A stretch of DNA of 64,000 bases from Oscheius tipulae (lineage: Eukaryota; Nematoda; Chromadorea; Rhabditida; Rhabditidae): NCBI GenBank assembly GCA_037178975.1, contig JASJZH010000006.1, positions 6,076,001 to 6,140,000 of the forward strand, in the 5' to 3' direction. Shown piece by piece: positions 13,001-25,000 of the stretch (positions are counted from its first letter, which is position 1; each line of letters starts with the position of its first letter). The translations under genes were made by a program, and so were the position numbers. The notes under the pieces were generated by a model. The model was not told where the DNA came from. It saw nothing but the letters and a program-made list of their open reading frames with translations, and ran no database searches.

Positions 13001-16000
13001 CAGTCGAATTCTTGCTCTTGAGCAGGATGTTCTCGGGCTGAATAAGTTTGTTTTCCACCATCTTTAGTTTAGCACACCTTCAGATCCAGGTGAACAATGC
13101 TATGGTTGTGCATGTGTTGAACTCCCAGAAGGATTTGATGCATGTAGTCTCGTACTTCCTCTTCGCTCATGAGAGACTCGTCTTCCATGATCTTCTCGAA
13201 GAGTTCACCGCCACTTACGCTAAATACGTTTGATTCTTAAGTTTTCTCGTGCCCTACAATTCTTCAATGAGACACATCTCATTTCCGAGATCAAAAGCCT
13301 CGTGTAGATTGAGCAGTTTCTCATGATGGAGCTGGTTCATAATTGAAATCTCATGCAGGACATTCTCTTTCTTAACTCCAGGTCGGACTTGAACCATTTT
13401 TGCTGCCCAAGTCTTTCCGGTCGCCTTTTCGATAGCCCTATAGACTGTTCCGTAAGCTCCTCTTCCAAGTTCTTCGCAGATTATGTACTAAAATGTATGT
13501 CACTAAAATAATTTAATGAAATCTAACCTTTGCTTGAAGATCGTTCGGAAGACGATGAATATCGACCATTTTGTATTCAGTTGGATCAACTTTGGTGTCC
13601 AGCTTTTCGTAATTGACAACATCTTTTTCAACTATAGTCTTGGTCTTCTTTTGGGGCTCTTCCACAGTGCGAGATAGATCCTGAAAACTCGAGGTCAAAA
13701 ACTCTCAAAACACGCAAACCTTGACAAAGACATGGTCAGACTCCTCGGATGGATCAGATTGTCCGAAAGCATTCTCAGCCTTGACTCGGAATCTGTAGCT
13801 CTCTCCAGGCACCAAATTGAAGAGAGAAATCATCGGTTGCTTGGCTACTTCGGCCCGTATCCAGTTTGTGTTATTACCCTGTAATTTATGCATATAGTTA
13901 GCAGCGCTTCAAAGTCGTCCTACAGATGACATTTCGACAATGTAGCTTCTGACAGGTGAGCCGCCATCATGTGTTGGCGGCGACCACATCAACTTGACAG
14001 AGTCCACATTTTGATCCTGAACCGATGGTTTTCCGGGAGCAGCCGGCCTATCCGTTACCTGAAAAGGAAGAAGTACCAGATGTATTTGTTTTTTGATGCG
14101 GTTGCAGGCATCTTTTACGGAATGTATTAGCCACTTTTCGGCCCAGTAATCTGGAGACAACACCAACAGTTTCCCTACCTTATCACCCGTTTTAGCAGAA
14201 AGGATATTCAAGCGCGCGCAATAGCTTCCTGGACTTCCTTTTTTGCCAGTATTAGAGAGCCGACAACACAATTGAGTAGCTCTCCAGATATTTTTATTAA
14301 AGGCTCTTTCTGCCAAACTTTTTCACTAACTTTAAGTCAAACTCATAAAATTTCATTTCTAAGGTGAACGTAGTCTCCTCAGTTGTTGTGAAGGCCCATT
14401 CGGAAGCTTTCACTCTAATTTCGCACCTCTCTCGCGGTGTTCCTAAGTTTAATACTCTGGGGATTTCCGGATGCGAATGTTCCTTAACCCACACCTTCGA
14501 ATCCACTCTAACCAGCTCCTCGTGTCTTTTACTCGCCTCCACTTCCCGATTATTACGGTAGATTAACTTGCACTTTTGACTCTCTGTCCCAAATACAGCT
14601 CCTTCTCCAAATTGAACAATGAACAGTTTCAGAAACATCGATTCGTTAATCGACGCGACTACAAACCAGAGACGGAGGCGCCGAGACTATGGTTATCCCT
14701 ACGGTAAATGTTAGCTGATAACTTCTCACTTTGCGCGGAGAACAAACGATTTGCCTTGTGCCAATTGGCCACTAGGTATTCGTTACCATTAGATATCGTC
14801 TCAGCTGTCTATACAAGGCTTGATTGCAGGGAAGCAACGGAATGGCGGCTACGGGGTGAGTATTACCTATGTTCAATGAGCATGTATGCATTTGGCAAGG
14901 CTCAGTTTCATTCCACCATGTTATGTTTGAGCAGTTACTTACTTGGATTCCAATAGCCAGACTATCCTGCCCGCAGCGATTTGCAATCTTCAAAGTGAAG
15001 TCCCCGACATCGCTTAAATCCACCTTGTTGATGGTGAAGACTGTATTTATGCCAGTGTTTTCTACCTAAATTGAATTTTTTTGATACTTGGATTATTGTA
15101 TACCTTGAACTTCCTTCCTTCTTCCACCTTCTTGCCATGGTTGTCGATCCATTCCACACTTGGCGAAGGTCTTCCTGCAAAAAATTGATTGTACATTTCC
15201 TCTTTTGCGCTGTTTTATATTTAACTTTGATCGTTCAAGACGACGGTGGTCGTTCTAAATCTCCTCATAATGCTCAATTGTTCACAGCCTAAGTTCTGGT
15301 TTTCTGAGAATGCGCAACGGAGCGTGAACGGCGTTAAAGTACAAGACATCAACGGGACCCTCTAGCGAACCTAATTGATATTCAAACTCACACCAAAAGA
15401 TCCAAGCCCTGGGGGTACAGCCACCCAGGGATGATGTAGTACAACATCAGAATTAACGTACTTTGGTTGCAAACATGTAGTTTTCTATGTGCATTATGGT
15501 GATCATTAACTGCAACCTAAGTTGCACGGCAAACAGCCGGGAGAGACACTTCCCGCCAAAGCTTCTACAACGAATTTCTGGTTCCAAGAGAACATATGTT
15601 CTAGAGAAGAAAGTAGCGTTCAATGATCAGTCAAAAGGCAAGCAACTGTTGGAGGGATAAAGTTCCCATATACAAGGAATGCCGCTCCCAAACAAGACAC
15701 TTGTTAGCAATAGGGAGAGACGCTGTCCTTTTTGCTTATAAAGCTGTTATTGAAACGTCTGGGATTGGGTCTGCCTTCCGGGCCTTGGCGGGCGTGAGGG
15801 ATTCCTTTCTCTCTCTCACTCTCTGTTCACGCGCACTCTTTAGCTGTTCACGCCACAAAATTATAACTTTTTGCTATATTCGGTCTTCTCACGGGGCGCT
15901 CAATTTGAATTCGGCGCTAACAACGTCCGTTGCTGCGAGTCTCAAGAATTCTGGGGCGGAGCCGACCCCGCGGTCAACGCAGGTTTTCGTCGCTGCCAAC

Positions 16001-19000
16001 AAATTATACCTGCACCATTTGACCTCGTCTTCATTATTCTACAACTACTTTTTTCTGCTACCAACTAGTTCTTCTCGCAGAACGTCATTCCATCAGAGGA
16101 AAGAACTGCACCTGCCGCTCGACGCCTACCAATTTTGCTCTTAATTCGTCCGTCTCGACGGAGGCAAAAACGCATCAGCTATGCCTACTATGTGAGTCAA
16201 CTAACCTACTAATTTCTACAGAACTTGAACTGAATTCGGTGGTTTCTCTACTTCTCATAAAAAACCATAGCGCTTTCTTCAAAAATAGACTTGTTTTCCT
16301 GAAAGTGTATCGCACTCGTATTCACGATGGTATCCTTTCGAAATTTTTTTTTTTCGGAGCCAGAATCATGCATGGAACCCATTCCCTCTTGGCCTTCACC
16401 ACATCATCCTAGACTCGACTATCTTTGGATCCAGCAGCTCGTTTGCTTTTATATAACTAACTAAATCATTGCCTCTCCCCAAGAGAGGAAACGGGATCGA
16501 ACTTCGCCCATTTATTACAGCTGTCTGGCAGAATAAGAATTCAAATTGATTCAAAAACTTTTTCCGAGAGACATGCTTTGAATGACTGATATATGACTAG
16601 AGTAAACACTAGCGTAACAGCCTTGGAATAATGAGAGGGGTTTCCGCTTCAAAATCTAGCTTCTAGGCGCTCCAGAATTAGTTGACGTTTGCGCTCAATT
16701 GAAGAAATTAAGAGGACATTGCAGTTAACGTATTCTTATTTGGTGTCTTTATGTTTAAAAATGCTATCAGGTGCTTTTGCCATTAATTGATAACTGCTAA
16801 GAAACACCTTGAGAAATCTATTCTGCCACCCATCGTCTTGTTCGCAAAAGGTTCGTTTTGCTTGAGATCCCAGCAGGAGAAGCATAATCTAATAATTTAC
16901 ACGCGTTTTGTATTCCAAGCCTAACAGAATTAGCATTATACTTAAAGAGGAAGACCGCTATAGTTCGAAAAAGGGAGCTCCGCGTTTTGATCTCGAGCGT
17001 TAGGTTCCTGTAGTGCCACAATAATGTTCGATTGTCTAGGTTATAAGTACTGAGCTGAAATTCTAGATGTCTGCTTAGTGCTTCTCAGTCTAATGGCTTC
17101 CATCCACACCAGGTACGTCAATTATTGAATTAGGATATGTTACGGTGTCATTTGACTAAATCTGGTTAGGAAGTGTTGATCCTCCTGCCTGTTAAGATAG
17201 AGATCTGGCACATTAGTCATATGGATCGACACCAAATGCGCTCAATCCATGCCCTTTGAGAAAAACGACGGACTGCGGAAAGGGGGTATGAGATATCATT
17301 TCCCGTGGTGCCTCTGCTTCACCCTTGAGAGTAGTTTTGGCCATTTGACTTTTCTTCTCATTTGGTTCCATTTAGAATAGCTTGTACCATAGTGCATCTT
17401 GGTCGCAACGGGCACAAATTCAAATAGGAAGTGAACGCATTCAAATTCAAAAAGCTTTGCCTCGTCTCATCCATTTGCATTTATGTGCTCGAAGCCTCGA
17501 CTGCACAAAAAATTCAACATCACATTTCCATTCTTGCCCCTTCTGATGACATTTTGCTACCCCAAGTCGCGATTCAGAGTCACGCAATGAACTCATCGAT
17601 GAATTTATAACCTTGCTACCTCTGGCGAGGAGAAGAGGAAAAATTCTCTTGCTCTCGTTCGTTTTATTAATATCATGAATACATACTGAAGACACAGAGC
17701 CGGTCGCTTTTCTTTTTGTGTGTGTCTAGAATGTCGCCTCAAGTTGTTCGCCACCGGGTTCAATAGCGTCATATCCCATTTCCTAACAGCAGTACATTGT
17801 CCAAACTGTTTCTCTCTTCTCACTTTCCTGCCGTGAGAGCCTTATGCTACCGATTTTTTGTCTTTCTCTACCAAATTACCACTAGCGGACAGATTCCCTA
17901 TGATCCGGGCCTCTCGAGCAATCGGTCCTCCTCATCAATCAGCCAGCGTGGACTGCTGGGAGCTGGACGTGGTCGATCAGTAAGTTGTTAGCATCTCCAC
18001 TACTCGTTGTGATGTCATATACCCTTAACCCCGGGGAACGCCCAAGTGGCTACTAAGCAATCGTTTAACCTTCCTTGATGATGTAGGGGTATCTTCTTTA
18101 TGATGCATAGGCTCTCTTTCACTACCAAAAATCGCTCGCAAAAATGAGCTGCAGGTCAGGATTCGCTAGTATGTAAGTTACTTTATCAAGATTTACTGAG
18201 AGTGTCTTCTGCCTGCCGCGCAAAACCCTTCAAGGAAAACGTTCTCTTCGTGCTCCCATTCTACCTATTCCCTTTTTCTCAATTTGAGGCATGGTCAGGT
18301 AACATGTACAATGACGTCGATCAGTGTCGTTGAGCTTTTTGTTTGCCTACTTCTTCCGAAAAGTACGATAAGCTTTCCAAACTAATAAAAAGGTTGTCTG
18401 GAAAAGTAACAAAAGCTCAGTGGCAGAGCAAGAGGAGAGCGGCGCAGTGTTATTTGGTCAGCGAATTAGTAGCTTCAGCACTGCTTAGCATCGCGTAACA
18501 AAGTCGGCAAGCTATCCATTTGCACTGTCTGCGACAGGTGAGCACTCTTCCAGTCTCCTTATTCTCCTTTTTCGACACCTTATCCGCCTCCTGAATGAAT
18601 TACTCCCTATAGACCTATTGAGACACACTACGACGGGAATGCAAACATTTAAACACGCGGAAGATGTTGTCTGTTTCTCAGATTTGGTTTCACAGCATTC
18701 AAGGCAATGATTGTGTTTCGAGAAGCGCGTCACAAACATATAGAGTCACAAATTAACTGTAATATATGACTGCACACTTTAGCTGCGCATAAATGCGCAA
18801 TGGCAGATGTGCGACGTGTTCAGTGTCTTATTTCACTGCTTTCGGGGGTGTACCACATGGCTACGGTGTAGGTTTCATCCTTTGTTATGAGCTTAAATCT
18901 GCGCGCAGTCTGCTACAAAAGGTCAGCTCAGATTTTCGACTAACCCAACTAGAAGCATGCTTTTTTTGAAAAAAAAAACATATAAACAAAACACCAAAAT

Positions 19001-22000
19001 TTTGATCCAACTGAAAGCAAAACCTCTTTTGTACAAAACATGAGCATTAGTGAGAACCTGAAGAAAAGTGGGAGGACCCCTGGCGAGATTTGTCTTGCGC
19101 GGCCCAGCGCCACCACTTGAGAGAGCTTCCTCACAGTCCCATCTCTGAGGATACATTGCGCTGCTTCACTGCCAATAGTTTAAGTATGTCCATCAGTATT
19201 TTCTTATCACTTTATGTCCCAGAAATACGGTTTTCTATAGTTAGGCTAAAGATGTCCATCTCTTGTGTCGGGGCTCTTGACTAATTCTGCATACCTGAGA
19301 GTCATTTTCCCATGGTCTCCTCACAACTAATTCCACCCACTTTAATTGCATGGCGGCAAACTGCAGATATTTCCGCGCCATTTCGCTGACGATGATACCA
19401 ATCAAGGCATAACGAGAGGGTCTCAAGAACACTGCTACCAGTCATGAGGGACCATCAGTACATCCGTATGAAGCCTCCTGCCTATGATAGATAAGCAAAT
19501 GGCATCCAGAAAAAGGGGCGCGGCTCTCGGTCGTCATTAATCCCGCCTGTTTTCACCTGAGAAGGGGCTCAAATCGATTAGTGGAGCTACGAGGTGTGTC
19601 GCTGCGTTCGTTCCCACGCACGATCACACTCCGCTGACTCTGGCGACAGCTCCATCCAGCTAGTCAACCAAACTGTGCTCCTCTTTTTCTCGACCTCGCC
19701 CTCTCAGCTGCCAAACGGAATCGTTTGCCGCTTTTGCCCGACTGATTTTGGGCCAAACTGAAGCGCAACTGTGTCTAACGACGTTTGGTCCAGTACATCA
19801 ACACATTTTGATCAAGAAGTATCACGTGGACGTCTTACTGAGCTGTCTTAAACCCCCGGGACAGCGACTTCGTCTGGCCACAAATCCCCCAACTAATCAT
19901 AGAGTCAACGTGCTCTTCGTTCTCTAAAGGTTCTTCTTTTGGACTGAACGTCGTCAAAAGAATCAAGCGGATACTCTGTGAGACGGATATCCGCCAAATC
20001 AGCTAGCATACTCACACTGGTGGCAGACTCGCAGAAATGGCTTGTGCCAGTATAAGCTACTCCGCCCTCGCCTGCAACGGACAGTAAGCTATTACCATAT
20101 CCTTGTGGTACACACTCACCCCCAAAAGCATGCTCAAGTTCCTCACTTGCAAAATTTAACAAACATTCAGAATTGTTAATGACATTTGGGACTATTAGGA
20201 CAACTGTATTAATTTGGACTCGGGTGATGAATGGGGACTGTTTTAAAAGGCGAAGTTACGGTGCTGAGGCCGCCTTTTCGAAGAGACTTTTGCTAATATC
20301 TAGAGGCGGCTCCTAAAATCAAGGCGGCGCTATGTGTTAGCGTGCGTCCTATCAACGCTCATTTGATGGCTGACGGCTAAAAGCCACGCGGAGAGAAGAG
20401 AACTCCAGCAGCTGAGAAAAAATGGCGATCGCCATCTCCCAGGCCGTTCTACAGCACCGCAGCTCTGTGGCGTTTCCTATTCCTGGGACTGACCTATGTA
20501 TGAAATTCAAAAATTACAGGGTTACCGGCAATATGATCAGCGGGTAAGCTTTTTTCTTTTCCAGATACTAAGCTTGCATGTGAACTTTGATATAGACGTG
20601 AGCGGCGCTCATAACTGACATGTTTTGCTCTAACCCCACTCTCTAAGTGCTTGCTTATTTATTACAAATCAATGGTTACTTTTACCTTGATCTCACGAAC
20701 TCATTGGTGACAAAACTCACACCTGCGAGATGTCAAATGAGTGATGCTGCATGATGGATGCGCTCTGTCACCACTTCGTTACACTTGCACGATTAACTTC
20801 CACTACCCACAAAGCGTTTTGAGTTAATGAATTGTGATTGCATGAAGAGAGCGACTAACTTTATACTGCTTTCACTTTCACACAGATTATCATGTACTAA
20901 TTTGGCTGATTCAGGGCAGCTCAGCAGCACAAAAAGCGGTTAATACCGTTGCGGCGCACTGACGCCATGTCGTGCGCCGACCGGAAGAATGGTGCCAAAC
21001 TAGATGAAATGTGGAGGACTTCCGGAACCATGCAGGTAAACTATACTATCATACTTTTTGCTCCTGTTTACATGTCTGGAGTGACGACAGTCTGATAATC
21101 ACAACATATTCTTCCGTCTCAACACTTCCGGACACAGGAGCACAAGTAGAGAGACCTCGATTCAATTAGCAGACTAATGAGACAGTAGTTTGACAGACTT
21201 GTTTTCAGCAAGTGCCAATAACGCAAACTGATGAAGAAGGCGAGCCTCTTTTCCTCCGACTCAACATTGGGGGACAGAAGTTCATGATACTCTACGACGC
21301 CATCATACGAGCGGATCAGACGTCTTTTCTCAGCAAGTTTCTGCATTTGACACACCCGGCCAGGAACAAGGTTTGTAGAAACAGATGGCACTCGCTGTTT
21401 GCTCGGGGGGCTAAGGTGGGAAAGATTCCGTTGGACACTTGGGCACTCACTTTCAGTGCTCTACTCTGGGCAAACAATCCTCTTCTGACCAATTTTCTGT
21501 AATTGATGTTAAACTTCTAGGTGTGCGATGCCTATTTCTCTGACGATGACACCTACTTCTTCCAACGGTCACCGGTTGCTTTCGAAGCAGTCTTTCAATA
21601 TTATTCCATGGGAGTCATTCACAAGCCATCAGAGGTGTGACACTTAATTGGGTTGGAATAGAATATTGTTAGAAGTGATATCATGGCTGCCGCCTTATTA
21701 GACATGACATGGCTTCTTCTAATCGCAAACGAAAGAGCAATAAACTTTGCACTCAATTTGATTTCAGATGTGTCCGGCAGCCTTTTTGACGGAATTGGAA
21801 TTTTGGAAAATTGCTCATCAGCATGTGGGCTCTTGCTGCGCGGACGTCATTCCTCAACCCAAGCAAGAGGAGAAGGAGGAAGAACGAGTAAGTTGGGTAT
21901 AGCCCCTAATTCCCCTCTTCTTAGGTTGACGACAACACTTTTGACAATCTTATGTGTGGAAAACTACGCCGACGGATGTGGACTTTCTTAGAACGGCCGG

Positions 22001-25000
22001 GATCATCAAATCAAGCCAAGGCATTCGAACTCTCATCAACACTATTCGTTGCAATCTCTGTGATGGGTTTGAGCTTCGGCACAATCCCGGATTTTCAAGT
22101 GAGTGCTCGAGCAATTTAATCTGAGATCAATCTTAGGTTACCCATTATCTCCCTCCTCATAATGAGTCAGTCGTACTACCGGATGGAACTGTCACCATAG
22201 TGGAGAAAGTAGAGGAAATGAGAGTTGAACATCCCGTTTTTGTCTTCACGGAAAGGATATGTATAGCCTTCTTTACGGTGGAATATTGCCTACGACTGTT
22301 TGCTGCACCGCGGAAATGGAGATTTGCCATTAAGCCGCTTAATCTTGTGGATCTCATGGCCATCGTTCCGTTCTATTTGGAGCTGTTTCTTACTCTTTGT
22401 GGTGTTGACGATAAGAAGCTTCGCGACCTACGATGGGCCTTCCTTGTCGTTCGAATTCTTCGAGTTCTTCGAGTCATTCGAATCATCAAACTCGGACGAT
22501 TCTCATCTGGTCTTCAAACATTCGGAATGACACTACAACGCTCACAAAAGCAGCTACAAATGATGGCAATTGTTCTACTGACTGGAGTTGTCTTCTTCTC
22601 AACAATGATTTATTTTTTTGGAGAAGGACGAAGACGGGACCCCATTTACATCGATCCCAGCTGCTTACTGGTGGTGCATTGTGACTATGACTACGGTAGG
22701 AGGATATGGAGATGCTGTGCCGGCAACAACGTGTGAGTCCTATCTTGCCATCATTAGCTCATTCTCTGCCTTTAGTGGGCAAAGTAATAGCCTCAGCAGC
22801 CATCATGTGCGGCGTTTTGGTTCTGGCTCTACCCATCACCATCATTGTGGACAATTTTATCAAAGTGGCACAGGATGAACAACAACTAGAGCAGTTGAAG
22901 GAAGATCAAGTGCGACAAGAACAGGCCCTAATGTCTATGCTTCAAGGCGGAGCAGATGAAGAAGCGTAACATGACTACTGTTTTATATATTTGATCTGCT
23001 CATTGTTTAGACTTCGGGTCACTACTTTTGTCATATATGAACACAATAGGATGTTAATGCTCGCTGCTGCAAACGTTAAAAACATCTGCATTAGACATAC
23101 CCTTTTCCTACGAGTAGCCAGTACTACAATGGCAAAAGTGCGCTTTCCTTTCTCTGTCTAGAGCATTTTGATTTGACAAAAAAGAATGCTGTGCGGTTTT
23201 CAGCCGTCCTAGTTGGGTTCCTTTCCCATCACCGCGTGTCCCGCACATATCACACCTACCATACTAACCTGATTAGCACCTCCCCATGAAGTCCATTACA
23301 TTGTTAGAGCAACTCTATTTCTCTCTTCCTAGTGTTGATATTTCCGGTTACATGTCTTTTGTGATGTTAAATTGTTATCAGATGTCTATTATTCTTGGAT
23401 GCGCCGTTGTGCAATAAAGTTTTTCTATTTACATAAGGGACTATCTGCGCGTCCGGTTCAAATGTACAAGAGTTAAATTTGATAGACACACGTCTCTTAG
23501 CTGCTGCGATCTGAATCCAAACAAGTTTAGAACACCTGCCGTACTTATGCTCTTCATACTTTGCGCTCAATGATCCTATTCAGCTCAAGTATTTTGTGCA
23601 AGCATTTGACAACTTACCGGAAAATGTGAGACGCAGCTTGACTGTTTCTCCCTTGTCAAAGACCAAAGCTGAGGCATAACGATCGACGCGGTTAATCTCT
23701 GGTACCGCGTCCATGATGACTTTGAATCTGTGCTCAGCCGTACCGTGTTGGTTCTTCAGGGTAATCTAAATAACCTTTGGTACTGTAAAGAAGGGACAAA
23801 ATACTTGATACTCTCCTTCATCGTCCTCTCTGATCTCCCCAACTGTGATAGAAGACGTATCTGCAGTGTTTTCAATCCACATCCTTTGAGCGTTGAAAAT
23901 TTCCTGCAACTGAATATTTCTAGTTTCAAATAAACTCTACCTTCTTGTTCTTGAACCAGTGAATGTCGGGAGTTGGTGTTCCTTTGAAACTGATCAACAT
24001 TTTTGTCTTGGTGCCCTTGACACCGGTAATCTCTTTGGGTCCGTCAAAGATTTCGGGTTTCTGTTCGCCTGGAACCAAACTGTTCCTGTGAAATGTTTTA
24101 GCATACCATCTTTTCTAGACAGTTTGACAATATCTGAAACTTCAGAGAAAGGACCTTGGCCAGCTTTGTTGACAGCAGCCACGCGGAAAGCATACTCGAC
24201 GTCAGTTTTGAGGTTAGAGACCTCGAAGCTGCAAGAGGAAACAGGTTGCGTGGTGGCCAAACTCCATCGTTTCGAAAAAGCCTGAATAAGTTATGATTTT
24301 TCTTCTTTTTCTAATCCTTACCTCCTTAAACTCAACGATATACATGGTAACCTCATCGATTGGTTTCCATTCCAAGTAGATAGATTTCTCCGTAGTCTTG
24401 GAAATTACTGGCTTGGCTGGAGCAGTAGATGGTATTACTGAAAATAAATCGTGCTTGCCAATTTAATGACTCACCTGTCTTCTTCAAAGTGATCGGCTTG
24501 TCTCCCAAGAGGAATTCACTGGTTCCGAGAGCATTTTCTGAACAGACTCTGAACTCGATAGTAGTTCCTTCAGGTAGTTTATCTGAAAACATGGTGTTTT
24601 TATTTTTATGGGCAGAATAACCGAGATGACAAGATATGTCTGGAACTCTTTTAATGAAAGACCAGATGTTCTTCTTGGGATCTTTTGTTTCAATACAGTA
24701 TCCTAGCAGTTTGCTTCCACCATCGGACTGAGGTTGCTTCCATTCAAGCTTAGCACTAGATCCACCAACTTCACTCACAATCAGAGGACCGATTGGAACA
24801 CCAGGAGCTCCTAAGAATAGGTTTCCAGTAAAAAGAGGGAAGGTACCTTTGATCTTCAGTGTTACAGAAGCGGCTTCTTCATTGCTGTCGTTCTTGGCCT
24901 TCAATGTGTATGTTCCAGCATGTTCAGGCTCGGTCTTCTTGATGATGACAGTGGAAGAACCTTCGGTTGAAACAACTGACATGTTCTTGTCGACCTGCAT

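Larger units (their letters stand above)
15175..23617 (-). other. ttn-1: 8,443-nt ttn-1 intron hosting a Kv channel gene on the other strand
   Basis: The donor CCG|GTAAGTT (minus, 23617) and acceptor TTTTTTGCAG (15175) delimit the intron. It contains the complete plus-strand exp-2-like gene with five candidate first exons (16181-20543) and its poly(A) signal. Between them are noncoding stretches: 15180-16180 is the likely promoter side, with TATAAA at 15738-15743 and a small hairpin CCCTGGG/CCCAGGG at 15407-15430. I see no known gene in 16192-17092, 17113-17899, 18173-20421 or 22970-23617, apart from one minus-strand open frame at 19905-20162. Confidence 0.9.

Noticed and set aside
15407-15430. 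Small hairpin CCCTGGG/CCCAGGG
   Set aside because: Seven-base stem in an intron; not distinguishable from chance and no terminator role in a eukaryote.
15623-16144. 173-codon plus-strand open frame ahead of exp-2 first exon A
   Set aside because: Ser/Leu/Thr-rich with no domain; it has a stop before exon A and fits a promoter or untranslated leader better.
16480-16510. tRNA-like box (GGGATCGAAC)
   Set aside because: No matching A box, acceptor stem or cloverleaf can be drawn on either strand.
22157-22363. Minus-strand frames across the Kv exons
   Set aside because: They are antisense shadows of exons whose plus frame gives clear S2-S4 segments.
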